From assembly GCF_041807705.1 (NCBI RefSeq), contig NZ_JBGTYY010000005.1, forward strand, positions 29,922 through 93,921: a DNA stretch of 64,000 nucleotides, read 5' to 3'. The DNA comes from Mannheimia sp041807705. Lineage in GTDB: Bacteria; Pseudomonadota; Gammaproteobacteria; Enterobacterales; Pasteurellaceae. Positions 8,591 to 16,841 of the stretch are shown one piece after another. The notes beneath the pieces are model-generated. The model did not search any database. It was given only the letters and a program-made list of their open reading frames with translations, and was not told the origin of the DNA. The position numbers were made by a program, and so were the translations under genes. The number at the start of each line of letters is the position of its first letter. The first letter of the stretch is position 1.

Positions 8591-10438
8591 CTAAAACGTT
8601 TTGCTATCTCTTAATAAATGCACATCACCTTTACGTCTTAAAAAGCCTGAACGATCAAAATATTCTATTAACTGCACGGTTAATTTTCGCCCATAGCCTA
8701 ATTCATCACGCAATTGATTGACTGAAATCGCTCCCTGTTTTGCCACAAACCGCTTAATTAAGGTCGCGAATTCACTGATTTGTTCACTTAATAAAAAGCG
8801 ATCTTTCACAATAGGAATAAGATAGCCTAATTTTCCTGCTTTATATAAAAGATTACGCATTTGCACCTCCTCTACAGAAAGCTGGCTTGCTACATCACGC
8901 ACCCAAAGTGCTTGGTTAGTTGCCTCAAAAAGCGGTCGAATTTGTTGCCACATTTGCAACTCTTCTGCATTAAGTTCAACACGATGTTCAGGCAAATGTA
9001 ACCAGCCTCGGCTGTTTGCTAATCGGTTTTCTGCCACTAGCTCTTCAATAAATTGATTGGCTAAACTTTCGGGCAAATCCAATAATGCTATACGATAAAG
9101 CCGTGCTTTGGTGACGCCTATTTGATCTTGATGTTGTTGGTGATAGGTTGTTATGTTTTCTATCACCCGTTGTTGGGCTTGGGATTTAAATTCGTGATTA
9201 AATAGCCATTTTGAAGAGACATCAAACCCTAATTTTGCTACCGCTTTCGTAGTCAATTGCTCCGCCCATAATAGCAATGGCAAATCAATGGCTTTTTTTT
9301 GCAGATAGAGATTAAGACGTGCGGCAAAATCATTACAAGCGGTCGTTTTTGCTAAATTTTTTACCAATGCCAAACGTTCATCGGTGCGTTTGTGGCGTTT
9401 GGGTGAGTGGATCTCTAGCACCTCCGCCCCCGCTAATGTTTGGCTATCATCGCCACTACGGATAATCAACTTATCATTTACCGCAATATGTAACGGCTCG
9501 TCTAAAATCACTTCTGCAAAAAATTGCTGATTTTTGACCGCTTGTTTGCCCTCAAGTAAATTGAGTTTACCCGTAATATGCGAGGCGAAATGGTACAAGT
9601 GAATAATGCTATTCTCTTTGAAGGCTTGGTTAGCGGTAAGTTGGACGGTAATGCGATCGGTCGCAAATGTTGGCTCAAGCTCGGTAATCCAATCGCCACG
9701 CTTGATTTCTTCTTTTTCTACATTAGCGATATTCAACGCCAAACGTTGCCCAGCAGAACCCGTTTCCGATGGCGTATTTTGGGCATGAATGGCTTTCACA
9801 CGCACTTTTTTACCGTTCGATAAAAATAGCACTGAACCAACTCTCACTTGCCCTGCCACCGTTGTGCCAGTTACCACTAATCCAGCCCCTTTCACATTAA
9901 ACACACGGTCAATGGCATAACGAAACGGTTTGTTTATTTGAGTGTTTTGCTGATTAATCTCAATTAAATACGCCTTTAGTTCCTTAATACCTTGCAAGGT
10001 TTTCGCTGAAGTAATAAAAGTTTTCGATTCTGCTAAAAACGGATAAGCGGTTTTCACTTGCTCAATTAGCTGATGAATTTGCGACTCTTCAGCTCGATCA
10101 GCTTTAGTAATCACAATCATAATGTGCTGAAAATTCAGCAGGCGGAGAATGTCTAAATGCTCTTCGGTTTGCGGCTTAATCCCTTCTTCGGCAGAAATCA
10201 CCAACAAGGCGTGATGAATTCCGCCAAGTCCAGCCAACATATTGGATAAAAAACGCTGATGCCCCGGCACATCAATAAAACCTAAAATATCGTTCTCAAT
10301 GGGTAAATAAGCATAGCCCAAATCAATCGTCAGTCCACGTTTTTGTTCTTCGGGTAAATGGGTAGTATTCGTGCCAGTTAAGGCGTGTAAAAGAGAGGTT
10401 TTGCCGTGATCGACGTGGCCAGCAGTACAGATAATCAT
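8591..10438 (-). CDS. selB: SelB, selenocysteine-specific translation elongation factor
   Basis: GTPase of 615 residues that delivers Sec-tRNA to UGA codons marked by a SECIS hairpin. Domain I starts at once with the P-loop GHVDHGKTSLL (residues 7-17) and has DVPGHQRFL (G3) and TKADRAEE (G4, with T in place of N in NKxD, as in other SelB proteins). EF-Tu-like domains II/III follow. The C-terminal third holds the winged helices that bind mRNA (for example QLSVEEVQMRNLLYKAGKLG and GAISVNQLRDELGYGRKLTVQLIEYFDRSGF). Length matches E. coli SelB (614). It is in one minus-strand series with the toxin-antitoxin pair, pdxH and selA, although unlike E. coli selAB it is not directly joined to selA. Confidence 0.97.
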   Translation of the reverse strand: MIICTAGHVDHGKTSLLHALTGTNTTHLPEEQKRGLTIDLGYAYLPIENDILGFIDVPGHQRFLSNMLAGLGGIHHALLVISAEEGIKPQTEEHLDILRLLNFQHIMIVITKADRAEESQIHQLIEQVKTAYPFLAESKTFITSAKTLQGIKELKAYLIEINQQNTQINKPFRYAIDRVFNVKGAGLVVTGTTVAGQVRVGSVLFLSNGKKVRVKAIHAQNTPSETGSAGQRLALNIANVEKEEIKRGDWITELEPTFATDRITVQLTANQAFKENSIIHLYHFASHITGKLNLLEGKQAVKNQQFFAEVILDEPLHIAVNDKLIIRSGDDSQTLAGAEVLEIHSPKRHKRTDERLALVKNLAKTTACNDFAARLNLYLQKKAIDLPLLLWAEQLTTKAVAKLGFDVSSKWLFNHEFKSQAQQRVIENITTYHQQHQDQIGVTKARLYRIALLDLPESLANQFIEELVAENRLANSRGWLHLPEHRVELNAEELQMWQQIRPLFEATNQALWVRDVASQLSVEEVQMRNLLYKAGKLGYLIPIVKDRFLLSEQISEFATLIKRFVAKQGAISVNQLRDELGYGRKLTVQLIEYFDRSGFLRRKGDVHLLRDSKTF

Positions 10439-10454
10439 TGATAGTCCTTATAAA

Positions 10455-10742
10455 TTAGTAACTATTTTGGCGAGCAGATTTAAAATCCACAATATAAACA
10501 TTTTCCTGACCAATCAGGAATTTTACTTGATATTTACCGTTTAAAATCGGAATTTCTTTTTTCTTACGCAGCCGATAAACATCTGCCGTATAGGAAAGTT
10601 TATCCACTTCGCTTTTGATTGCGTCATAAAATTGTTCTGCAATAATCGGATTTTGAGATTGTTGCAAAATATAATCCGCTTGATGGAGTAATTTAATTTC
10701 TGCTTTTTCTAACCAAACAATGTTGTAATCAAACTTCATCAT
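10455..10742 (-). CDS. RelE/ParE-family toxin
   Basis: Small protein of 95 residues with the fold pattern of the RelE/ParE superfamily: N-terminal strand (FDYNIVWLEKAE), helical pair (IKLLHQADYILQQSQNPIIAEQFYDAIKSEVDKL), then a basic beta sheet (YRLRKKKEIPILNGKYQVKFLI) and VYIVDF near the end. It would either cleave mRNA at the ribosome or inhibit gyrase; sequence does not separate these. The start ATGATG overlaps the stop of the upstream small antitoxin by four bases (ATGA), the standard coupling of such pairs. The pair sits between pdxH and selB. Confidence 0.8.
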   Translation of the reverse strand: MMKFDYNIVWLEKAEIKLLHQADYILQQSQNPIIAEQFYDAIKSEVDKLSYTADVYRLRKKKEIPILNGKYQVKFLIGQENVYIVDFKSARQNSY

Positions 10743-10909
10743 TTTTCAGTTAATCCTAGCTTTTTACGCAGATTTTCCATTACCTGATCGTGAGATTTAG
10801 TTTCCACTAAGCCTTTTTCTAATTTATCTAGCAATTCCAATTCATCATCAGTATAAAAACTTTTTTTCTGATCTAACTGAGATAATTCGTGTGATAACGT
10901 CAGTTCCAT
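10739..10909 (-). CDS. Putative antitoxin partner of the RelE/ParE-type toxin
   Basis: Short frame of 56 codons, read by hand: it begins MELTLSHELSQLDQKKSFYT and ends RKKLGLTEK. It is acidic and helix-prone (DDELELLDKLEKGLVE), as expected for an antitoxin that wraps a RelE/ParE toxin. GGGGGC (10912-10917, minus) is a good ribosome binding site before the ATG. The stop overlaps the toxin start by four bases. No clear DNA-binding fold is visible in this short protein, so autoregulation is uncertain. The assignment rests on size, charge and coupling. Confidence 0.7.
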   Translation of the reverse strand: MELTLSHELSQLDQKKSFYTDDELELLDKLEKGLVETKSHDQVMENLRKKLGLTEK

Positions 10910-10977
10910 ATAGCCCCCTTACAGATAAAGCTCTCCCAATATTCTATCTTTCTTTATACCAAATTCAAAATCAGAAC

Positions 10978-11610
10978 TTAGGGCGATAACCTCACCTTTT
11001 CCCACGCCCCTGATACTAACTTATACTGAATACGGTCGTGCAAGCGGCTACTTCTTCCTTGCCAAAATTCAATACAATCTGGAATCAAAATATAACCACC
11101 CCAACGCGGAGGACGAGGTACTTCAAGTGGAAATTGCAATGCAAACTTGGCAGATTTCAACAATAGCGCTTTGTAGTTTTCAATCGGCAGACTTTGTTCG
11201 CTCGCCCACGCCCCTAAACGGCTAGTATAAGGACGAGAGGCAAAATAAGCATCAGACTCCGCCTCTGGAATTTTCTCAATTCGCCCTTCCACCCGCACTT
11301 GACGTTGTAATTCCGACCAAAAGAACGTTAAGCAACCAAACGGATTTTCAGCAATTTCCAGCCCTTTTCGGCTCTGATAATTGGTAAAAAAGACAAAACC
11401 CTGTGGATTAACTTCTTTCAGTAAAACCATTCTGCTACTCGGGCGACCATTCTCTGCAACTGTCGCAATATTCATTGCAGTCGGCTCATTCACTTTCGTA
11501 TTAATAGCTTCACTCAACCACTGCTCAAACTGGGTGATTGGGCTTGAATGGCAATCTTTAATAGAAAGCACTTTTTTGGTGTAGTCTTCCCGAATGTGGT
11601 GTAGATCCAT
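10978..11610 (-). CDS. pdxH: PdxH, pyridoxine/pyridoxamine 5'-phosphate oxidase
   Basis: FMN enzyme that oxidises PNP or PMP to pyridoxal 5'-phosphate, the last step of PLP synthesis and salvage. The 210 residues (E. coli 218) start MDLHHIREDYTKKVL. FMN-binding signatures are SRMVLLKEVNPQGFVFFTNYQSRKG and GCLTFFWSELQRQVRVEGRIEKI. The C-terminal PLP-site motif appears as EFWQGRSSRLHDRIQY. It lies directly downstream of selA; SelA is a PLP enzyme, so the pairing makes biochemical sense. A small hairpin (11649-11669) lies between selA and pdxH. Confidence 0.96.
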   Translation of the reverse strand: MDLHHIREDYTKKVLSIKDCHSSPITQFEQWLSEAINTKVNEPTAMNIATVAENGRPSSRMVLLKEVNPQGFVFFTNYQSRKGLEIAENPFGCLTFFWSELQRQVRVEGRIEKIPEAESDAYFASRPYTSRLGAWASEQSLPIENYKALLLKSAKFALQFPLEVPRPPRWGGYILIPDCIEFWQGRSSRLHDRIQYKLVSGAWEKVRLSP

Positions 11611-11648
11611 AAGGATTCCTTTATCTTATTCTGTTTCTGTAATTTATC

Positions 11649-11669
11649 GGACAGGCACAGGACCTGTCC
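11649..11669. repeat. Hairpin between selA and pdxH
   Basis: 7-bp inverted repeat GGACAGG / CCTGTCC with a 7-base loop in the 68-base gap. No T-run follows on either strand, so full termination is not supported. Confidence 0.45.
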
Positions 11670-11678
11670 CTACCGTCA

Positions 11679-13061
11679 CTAATATCCCAACATCTCAATC
11701 AACTTTTCAAACTCCGCCACCGATCTTAAATCCAACCACATTTTACTCTGTGCAATGCGTCCAATAATGGGGCTTGGGTAGGTTTTGAACTGTTTTTCTA
11801 ACGCAAGTAAATCGCGCTGTTTTTCAGCGGAAATCGTTACTGCCACCGATGGCAATCTTTCCGAAGGCAATGCACCGCTGCCAATTTGAGCGGGGCTCGG
11901 CTCAATTTGCAAAATATAATCGGCATTTAACCGCTTGTTTAAGGCGTTTTTCAAGCGTTCTGCCTTGTGCTGTAACTCCTCGAGCGATTGTGTGAGCAAA
12001 TTAAGCGTCGGTAAATCGTCCGTTAATTTTTCAGGGAATAAATAGTGGCGGAGCGTTGCTTCAAGGGCGGATAAAATCACTTTATCGCAACGTAACACTC
12101 GTTTAAGTGGGTGCTGTTGCAGTTGGCTAATCATCGCTTTACTCCCCACGATAATGCCCGCTTGAGGCCCACCCAATAATTTATCGCCCGAGAAAGAAAC
12201 TAAATCCACCCCTGCTGCCACTTTTTGTTGCACCATTGGCTCCGCGGGTAAATTGAGTGCCTGCATATTGGTAAGCGAGCCGCTGCCTAAATCGGTAATC
12301 ACAGGCAGATTAAACTCTTTACCGAGTGCGACTAGCTCTTCTTCCGATACTGAGCTAGTAAACCCCTCAATATGATAGTTGCTCGTGTGAACTTTCATCA
12401 AAAAGGCAGTGTTTTCAGTGATTGCGTTGCGATAATCCTTTAAATGAGTGCGATTAGTTGTGCCGACTTCCACCAATTTACACCCTGCTTGAGCCATAAT
12501 ATCAGGAATACGGAATGATCCACCGATTTCAACCAGTTCACCGCGAGAAACAATAACCTCTTTACCTTGTGCGAAAGTGGCGAGCATCAACAACACCGCA
12601 GAGGCATTGTTATTTACGATACAAGCTGCCTCCGCCCCCGTTAAGATTTGCAAAAGTTCGGATATATAATTGTCTCGATGCGAGCGTTTGCCCTCATCAA
12701 TATCAAATTCTAACGCAACGTTTTGTCGCATTGCGTTTGTGGCAGCTTCAATCGCTTTTTCCGACCACAATCCTCTCCCCAAATTAGTATGCAGCACCGT
12801 GCCTGTTAAATTAAAAACAGTTCTGATCTTAACGTTGCTTAAGGCTTGCAGATTGCTTTCTAATATGGAGAAAAATGCCTTTTCCTCTGAGATAAAGCTC
12901 GGTAATGCTTGATGCTGAGCGATAAATTGACGGGCTTGGTTAATCAATAATCGTGCTTGTTCTGCAACCGTAGAATAAGCAAATTTTTGGCATAATTCGA
13001 CCGCTTGTGGCTTTTTCAGAAGTAGGTCGAGTGAGGGAATTTGTCGGAATAGTTGTTGCAT
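11679..13061 (-). CDS. selA: SelA, L-seryl-tRNA(Sec) selenium transferase
   Basis: PLP enzyme, decameric in bacteria, that converts Ser-tRNA-Sec to Sec-tRNA-Sec using selenophosphate. The 460 residues (E. coli 463) include the N-terminal tRNA-binding part (RQIPSLDLLL) and the fold-type-I core: NLTGTVLHTNLGRGLWS, VNNNASAVLLMLATFA and the PLP lysine motif VSFSGDKLLGGPQAG near residue 293. The gene is divergent from selC, the tRNA it modifies, whose 5' end lies 65 bases away. selD, which supplies selenophosphate, and any selenoprotein gene are outside this window. Confidence 0.97.
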   Translation of the reverse strand: MQQLFRQIPSLDLLLKKPQAVELCQKFAYSTVAEQARLLINQARQFIAQHQALPSFISEEKAFFSILESNLQALSNVKIRTVFNLTGTVLHTNLGRGLWSEKAIEAATNAMRQNVALEFDIDEGKRSHRDNYISELLQILTGAEAACIVNNNASAVLLMLATFAQGKEVIVSRGELVEIGGSFRIPDIMAQAGCKLVEVGTTNRTHLKDYRNAITENTAFLMKVHTSNYHIEGFTSSVSEEELVALGKEFNLPVITDLGSGSLTNMQALNLPAEPMVQQKVAAGVDLVSFSGDKLLGGPQAGIIVGSKAMISQLQQHPLKRVLRCDKVILSALEATLRHYLFPEKLTDDLPTLNLLTQSLEELQHKAERLKNALNKRLNADYILQIEPSPAQIGSGALPSERLPSVAVTISAEKQRDLLALEKQFKTYPSPIIGRIAQSKMWLDLRSVAEFEKLIEMLGY

Positions 13062-13126
13062 AAAATTTTATCGAGAGAATGTTTTGGATTATTCTAATAA
13101 ATAAAGTACAATATTGCTACACATTC

Positions 13127-13221
13127 GGAAGTGTGTCATCTCTGGTGAGGTGGCAGGACTTCAAATCCTGTTGAGGACGCCAGCGTTCTCGGGTGGGTTC
13201 GACTCCCATACACTTCCGCCA
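13127..13221 (+). tRNA. selC: tRNA-Sec (anticodon TCA)
   Basis: 95 bases including an encoded 3' CCA. The acceptor stem pairs GGAAGTGT with ACACTTCC (8 bp, as required for tRNA-Sec), followed by G-CCA. The anticodon TCA is at 13161-13163 in the loop ACTTCAAA. A long variable arm (about 13171-13193) and the T loop GGTTCGACTCC are present. Length and layout match E. coli selC. It lies between selA and the HigBA pair. selC is a known integration site in enterobacteria, but I see no integrase here. Confidence 0.97.
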
Positions 13222-13263
13222 ATTCATCATCTTATCTTCTACTTCTATAAATTCTCCAATATA

Positions 13264-13292
13264 TTTACTTAATCCCAAATTGGGATTATCAT
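13264..13292 (+). promoter_or_regulatory. higBA promoter with palindromic operator
   Basis: A -35-like TTTACT (13264-13269) and a -10-like TATCAT (13287-13292) are 17 bases apart. The spacer is filled by an inverted repeat, AATCCCAA and TTGGGATT, around one central base (13271-13287). This is the position expected for a HigA repressor site controlling the pair. The assignment is by position and symmetry. Confidence 0.7.
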
Positions 13293-13321
13293 ATAGATAG
13301 ACTTTTGAATTTAGGAAAATT

Positions 13322-13621
13322 ATGAGAATAATCTCAACTTCAACCTTAATTGATTACTACACCAAATATCCCGAAACAGAGCAACCATTAAAAGCGTGGG
13401 TAGCAGAGGTTAAAAAGGCAAATTGGCAAACTGCTCACGATATTAAAGCTCAATATAAAAATGCCAGTATCCTGAAAAATAGACGTGTTGTATTTAATAT
13501 TAAAGGTAATGATCATCGCTTAATCATAGCAGTAGCCTTTAGATTAGGGGCTGTTTATATAAAATTTATCGGAACACACGCCGAATATGATCGCATAAAC
13601 GCTGATGAAATCGAATTATAG
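13322..13621 (+). CDS. higB: HigB-type toxin (mRNA interferase)
   Basis: 99-residue toxin of the HigB branch of the RelE superfamily, which cuts translated mRNA. Landmarks shared with E. coli HigB are the helix with LKAWVAEVKKANWQTAHDIKAQY, then RRVVFNIKGNDHRLIIAVAF and the C-terminal IKFIGTHAEYDRI (the GTH-EYD motif). As in HigBA systems the toxin gene comes first and the antitoxin follows after 9 bases. A palindrome-bearing promoter lies upstream. The pair abuts selC and is probably an acquired module. Confidence 0.9.
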   Translation: MRIISTSTLIDYYTKYPETEQPLKAWVAEVKKANWQTAHDIKAQYKNASILKNRRVVFNIKGNDHRLIIAVAFRLGAVYIKFIGTHAEYDRINADEIEL

Positions 13622-13630
13622 AGGTAAAAA

Positions 13631-13990
13631 ATGAATATAACTCCAATCAGAACGGAAACAGATTACCAAAATGCACTTAAGGCGGTTGAGCCTTTATTTG
13701 ATCGTGAAGATGAATTAACTACCGATGAGCTAGATTATTTCGATGTAATGATAAGCCTCATTGAGAATTATGAAAGCAAACATTATCACATTGACTTACC
13801 TGATCCTATAGAAGCTATCAAATTCAGAATGGAACAACAAGGAATGGAAATTAAAGATCTTGATGGGATTATCGGTAAACCAAACAGGGTTTATGAGATT
13901 TTTAATAAAACCCGACCACTCACCCTAAATATGATTAGAAATTTGCACAATAAATTAGGAATAGGTGCAGATGTGCTAATTCAAACCTAA
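13631..13990 (+). CDS. higA: HigA-type antitoxin, HTH transcriptional regulator
   Basis: 119-residue antitoxin. The N-terminal part (residues 1-55) is acidic and helical (FDREDELTTDELDYFDVMISLIENYE) and should neutralise HigB. The C-terminal half is an XRE-like helix-turn-helix: AIKFRMEQQGMEIKDLDGIIGKPNRVYEIFNKTRPLTLNMIRNLHNKLGI, clearly like E. coli HigA. Start supported by GAGG eight bases upstream. It likely represses its own operon through the palindrome at 13271-13287. A terminator follows directly. Confidence 0.9.
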   Translation: MNITPIRTETDYQNALKAVEPLFDREDELTTDELDYFDVMISLIENYESKHYHIDLPDPIEAIKFRMEQQGMEIKDLDGIIGKPNRVYEIFNKTRPLTLNMIRNLHNKLGIGADVLIQT

Positions 13991-14030
13991 AAAAATAGCC
14001 GTTAGTTGCAAAATTAACGGCTATTTCTTT
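13991..14030 (+). terminator. Intrinsic terminator of higBA
   Basis: Stem AAATAGCCGTTA / TAACGGCTATTT with a short loop, followed by CTTTTTC. It starts just after the higA stop. Confidence 0.88.
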
Positions 14031-14047
14031 TTCTAAACTTTCACAAA

Positions 14048-14069
14048 AAATGAGATCTAGCTCACATTT
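14048..14069 (+). promoter_or_regulatory. CRP-cAMP site upstream of nanE
   Basis: TGAGA-N6-TCACA at 14051-14066, flanked by AAA and TTT, one base off the palindromic CRP consensus (TGTGA-N6-TCACA). It lies about 120 bases before the nanE start, so catabolite activation of the nan genes is likely. Confidence 0.8.
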
Positions 14070-14182
14070 TCTTATTTTTCCATTTGTAGTAAAAATTTAT
14101 AGGTTTATAATTATTTGGAGTATTTCTTCATAAACAAAATCTAGTCTATGGCTACTTTTTGCAGTACAAAAAGGAAAAGATT

Positions 14183-14869
14183 ATGTCTGTATCTCGTCAT
14201 ACTATTTTAAATAAAATCCAAAACGGGCTGATTGCTTCTTGCCAACCGGTTGATGATGGTCCGATGGATAAACCTGAAATTGTGGCTGCTATGGCGGCTG
14301 CTTCTGTTATTGGTGGAGCAAAAGGCATTCGCATTGAGGGCGTAGAAAATTTAAAAGCAACTCGTGCCGTTGTTGATGTGCCGATTATCGGCATTGTAAA
14401 ACGTGATTTGCCAGATTCCCCCGTTCGTATCACCCCATTCTTAGAAGATATTGATGCCTTAGCCGAAGCTGGGGCAGATGTTATCGCCGTTGATGGCACA
14501 TTCCGCACTCGCCCTGTCAGCATTGAAGAGGCGGTTAAACGCATTCACGAAAAAGGTTGTTTAGCAATGGCGGATTGCTCCAATTTGGAAGAGGGTTTGC
14601 ATTGCCAACAACTTGGTTTTGATATTGTCGGCAGCACAATGTCGGGCTATACAGGCGGTGAAGTGCCAGATGAGCCAGACTATCAATTAGTGAAAGATTT
14701 AAAAGCCGCAGGCTGTAATGTAATGGCGGAAGGGCGTTATAACACGCCAGAGCTTGCCAAAGTGGCGATTGAAATTGGGGCAGATTACGTTACCGTTGGT
14801 TCAGCATTAACTCGCTTGGAGCATATCGTTAGCTGGTTTGCGGATTCTGTAAAATCGGCTCAAAAATAG
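14183..14869 (+). CDS. nanE: NanE, N-acetylmannosamine-6-phosphate 2-epimerase
   Basis: Cytosolic TIM-barrel enzyme turning ManNAc-6-P into GlcNAc-6-P. The ATG at 14183 (MSVSRHTILNKIQNGLIASCQ) has AAGGA eight bases upstream and gives 228 residues; an earlier TTG frame start is less likely. Conserved segments include GLIASCQPVDDGPMDKPE, PIIGIVKRDLPDSPVRITP, DGTFRTRP and MAEGRYNTPE. It is first of nanE-nanK-nanA with small gaps (8 and 26 bases). No sialic acid transporter or NanR-type regulator is next to the operon. Confidence 0.96.
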   Translation: MSVSRHTILNKIQNGLIASCQPVDDGPMDKPEIVAAMAAASVIGGAKGIRIEGVENLKATRAVVDVPIIGIVKRDLPDSPVRITPFLEDIDALAEAGADVIAVDGTFRTRPVSIEEAVKRIHEKGCLAMADCSNLEEGLHCQQLGFDIVGSTMSGYTGGEVPDEPDYQLVKDLKAAGCNVMAEGRYNTPELAKVAIEIGADYVTVGSALTRLEHIVSWFADSVKSAQK

Positions 14870-14877
14870 GGGAAAGT

Positions 14878-15771
14878 ATGCGTTGTTTAGCGATTGATAT
14901 TGGCGGCACAAAAATTGCAACGGCGATTGTTCAGCACAATCAAGTGGAACAACGCAAGCAAATTCAAACCCCAACCGATAAACCCCAAGCCGATCAAGCT
15001 GAAAGTTTACATCAAGCCATTGCGGAAATTGTACAAATTTATCAAGGGCAATTTGATTTTGTTGCAGTTGCCTCCACAGGCATTATCAATAATGGTGTGC
15101 TGACTGCGTTAAATCCGAAAAACTTGGGTGGTTTAGCCGAGTTTCCGTTAAAAGAAAGCATTGCTCGCCATACCGATAAATCGATTGCGTTATTAAATGA
15201 CGTGCAAGCGGCGGTGTGTGCCGAATATTTAAATGAAGACCAACAAGCGGTCAAAAATTTCGTCTTTATTACCGTATCTACAGGTGTCGGCGGTGGCATT
15301 ATTTTAAATGGTGACCTGCAAATCGGCTCAAACGGCATTGCAGGGCATATCGGGCATACGTTGGCTGATCCGAACGGGCCTGTGTGTGGCTGTGGGCGTG
15401 TCGGTTGTGTGGAGGCCGTTGCCGCAGGGCGTGCGATTGAAGCCTCCGCCAGCAAATGGGATTCCCCTTGTTCGCCAAAAGAGGTGTTTGAGCGTTTCAG
15501 ACAAGGCAACTCACAAGCGGTCGAATTAGTGGAAAAATCTGCAAAAGCGATTGCAAACTTAATTGCTGATTTAAAAATCAGCTTGGATATTCAAAAAGTG
15601 GTGTTAGGTGGCAGCGTGGGTTTGGCAGAAGGTTATTTACCGCTCGTTCAACGTTTTCTTGCTGAACTTCCAGCCGTTTATCACTGTACATTAGAAAATG
15701 CCAAATCAGGGCAAGATGCCGGCTTAATCGGGGCAGCTTGGTGGGCAGAACATCATTTTAAGAAAAATTAA
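14878..15771 (+). CDS. nanK: NanK, N-acetylmannosamine kinase
   Basis: ROK-family sugar kinase of 297 residues that phosphorylates ManNAc with ATP. The N-terminal phosphate loop DIGGTKIATAI is at residues 6-16. The ROK zinc motif appears as CGCGRVGCVEAVAAGRAIE, preceded by GHIGHTL, which supplies the histidine. The second ATPase motif is VLGGSVGLAEGYLP. Shine-Dalgarno GGGGAAA sits just before the ATG. Placed between nanE and nanA, it performs the middle step of sialic acid catabolism. Confidence 0.95.
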   Translation: MRCLAIDIGGTKIATAIVQHNQVEQRKQIQTPTDKPQADQAESLHQAIAEIVQIYQGQFDFVAVASTGIINNGVLTALNPKNLGGLAEFPLKESIARHTDKSIALLNDVQAAVCAEYLNEDQQAVKNFVFITVSTGVGGGIILNGDLQIGSNGIAGHIGHTLADPNGPVCGCGRVGCVEAVAAGRAIEASASKWDSPCSPKEVFERFRQGNSQAVELVEKSAKAIANLIADLKISLDIQKVVLGGSVGLAEGYLPLVQRFLAELPAVYHCTLENAKSGQDAGLIGAAWWAEHHFKKN

Positions 15772-15797
15772 CTCTTTCAAAAACTCCGGAGATTCAA

Positions 15798-16673
15798 ATG
15801 AAAAGTTTAAAAGGTATTTTTAGTGCGTTACTCGTTTCTTTTAACGAAGACGGCTCAATCAATGAACAAGGCTTACGCCAAATTATCCGCCACAACATCG
15901 ATAAAATGAAAGTGGACGGTTTATACGTTGGCGGCTCAACGGGCGAAAACTTTATGCTTTCAACCGAAGAGAAAAAAGAGATCTTCCGCATTGCAAAAGA
16001 TGAAGCGAAAGATGACATTGCCTTAATCGCTCAAGTGGGTAGTGTAAACTTAAAAGAAGCAGTGGAATTAGGTAAATACGCAACAGAATTAGGCTATGAC
16101 AGCTTATCAGCGGTAACACCGTTCTACTACAAATTCAGCTTCCCTGAAATCAAATACTACTACGACACCATTATTGCAGAAACAGGCAATAATATGATCG
16201 TGTACTCTATTCCATTCCTAACAGGTGTGAATATGGGGATTGAGCAATTCGGCGAGCTTTACAAAAACCCGAAAATCTTAGGTGTTAAATTTACCGCTGG
16301 CGATTTCTACCTATTAGAACGCTTGAAAAAAGCCTACCCGAACCACCTAATCTGGGCTGGTTTTGATGAAATGATGTTACCTGCTGCGGTATTAGGCGTA
16401 GATGGTGCAATCGGCTCAACCTTTAACGTAAACGGTATTCGTGCAAGACAAATTTTTGAATTAGCTCAGCAAGGTAAAATCAAAGAAGCACTTGAAATTC
16501 AACACGTTACAAACGACTTAATTGAAGGTATTTTAGGCAACGGCTTATACCAAACCATCAAAGGTTTATTAGAAGAAGAAGGTGTTCAAGCAGGCTACTG
16601 CCGTGAACCAATGACAAAACTCAACGCACAACAAAAAGCAGTTGTAAAAGAGTTAAAAGCGAAATTTCTTTAA
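15798..16673 (+). CDS. nanA: NanA, N-acetylneuraminate lyase
   Basis: Class I aldolase of the DapA/NAL superfamily (291 residues) that splits N-acetylneuraminate into ManNAc and pyruvate. The carboxylate-binding GGSTGEN and the Schiff-base lysine context ILGVKFTAGDFYLLERL are visible, as is the tyrosine segment MIVYSIPFLTGVN. The start is preceded by GGAGA. With NanK and NanE it yields GlcNAc-6-P for nagBA or cell-wall use. A strong terminator built from two uptake-sequence words follows. Confidence 0.97.
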   Translation: MKSLKGIFSALLVSFNEDGSINEQGLRQIIRHNIDKMKVDGLYVGGSTGENFMLSTEEKKEIFRIAKDEAKDDIALIAQVGSVNLKEAVELGKYATELGYDSLSAVTPFYYKFSFPEIKYYYDTIIAETGNNMIVYSIPFLTGVNMGIEQFGELYKNPKILGVKFTAGDFYLLERLKKAYPNHLIWAGFDEMMLPAAVLGVDGAIGSTFNVNGIRARQIFELAQQGKIKEALEIQHVTNDLIEGILGNGLYQTIKGLLEEEGVQAGYCREPMTKLNAQQKAVVKELKAKFL

Positions 16674-16696
16674 TTTAAGTTGCAAAAAATGAACGA

Positions 16697-16732
16697 AAAT
16701 AACCGCTTGTTACTTACAAGCGGTTATTTTTT
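16697..16732 (+). terminator. Terminator of the nan operon (paired uptake words)
   Basis: Stem AAATAACCGCTTGT / ACAAGCGGTTATTT with a 5-base loop and trailing T run. Both arms contain the uptake word. Confidence 0.9.
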
Positions 16733-16765
16733 CTCAAAAATTTGCTATTTAGCGAAAAAAATATC

Positions 16766-16802
<37 letters not shown>

Positions 16803-16841
16803 GAGGCTCATTTTAACCCTTAAATACAAGGATTCTACTCT

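Noticed and set aside
13127..13990. Genomic island with integrase at selC
   Set aside because: Only the small HigBA pair lies beside selC; no integrase, transposase or repeated tRNA end could be found in the window.
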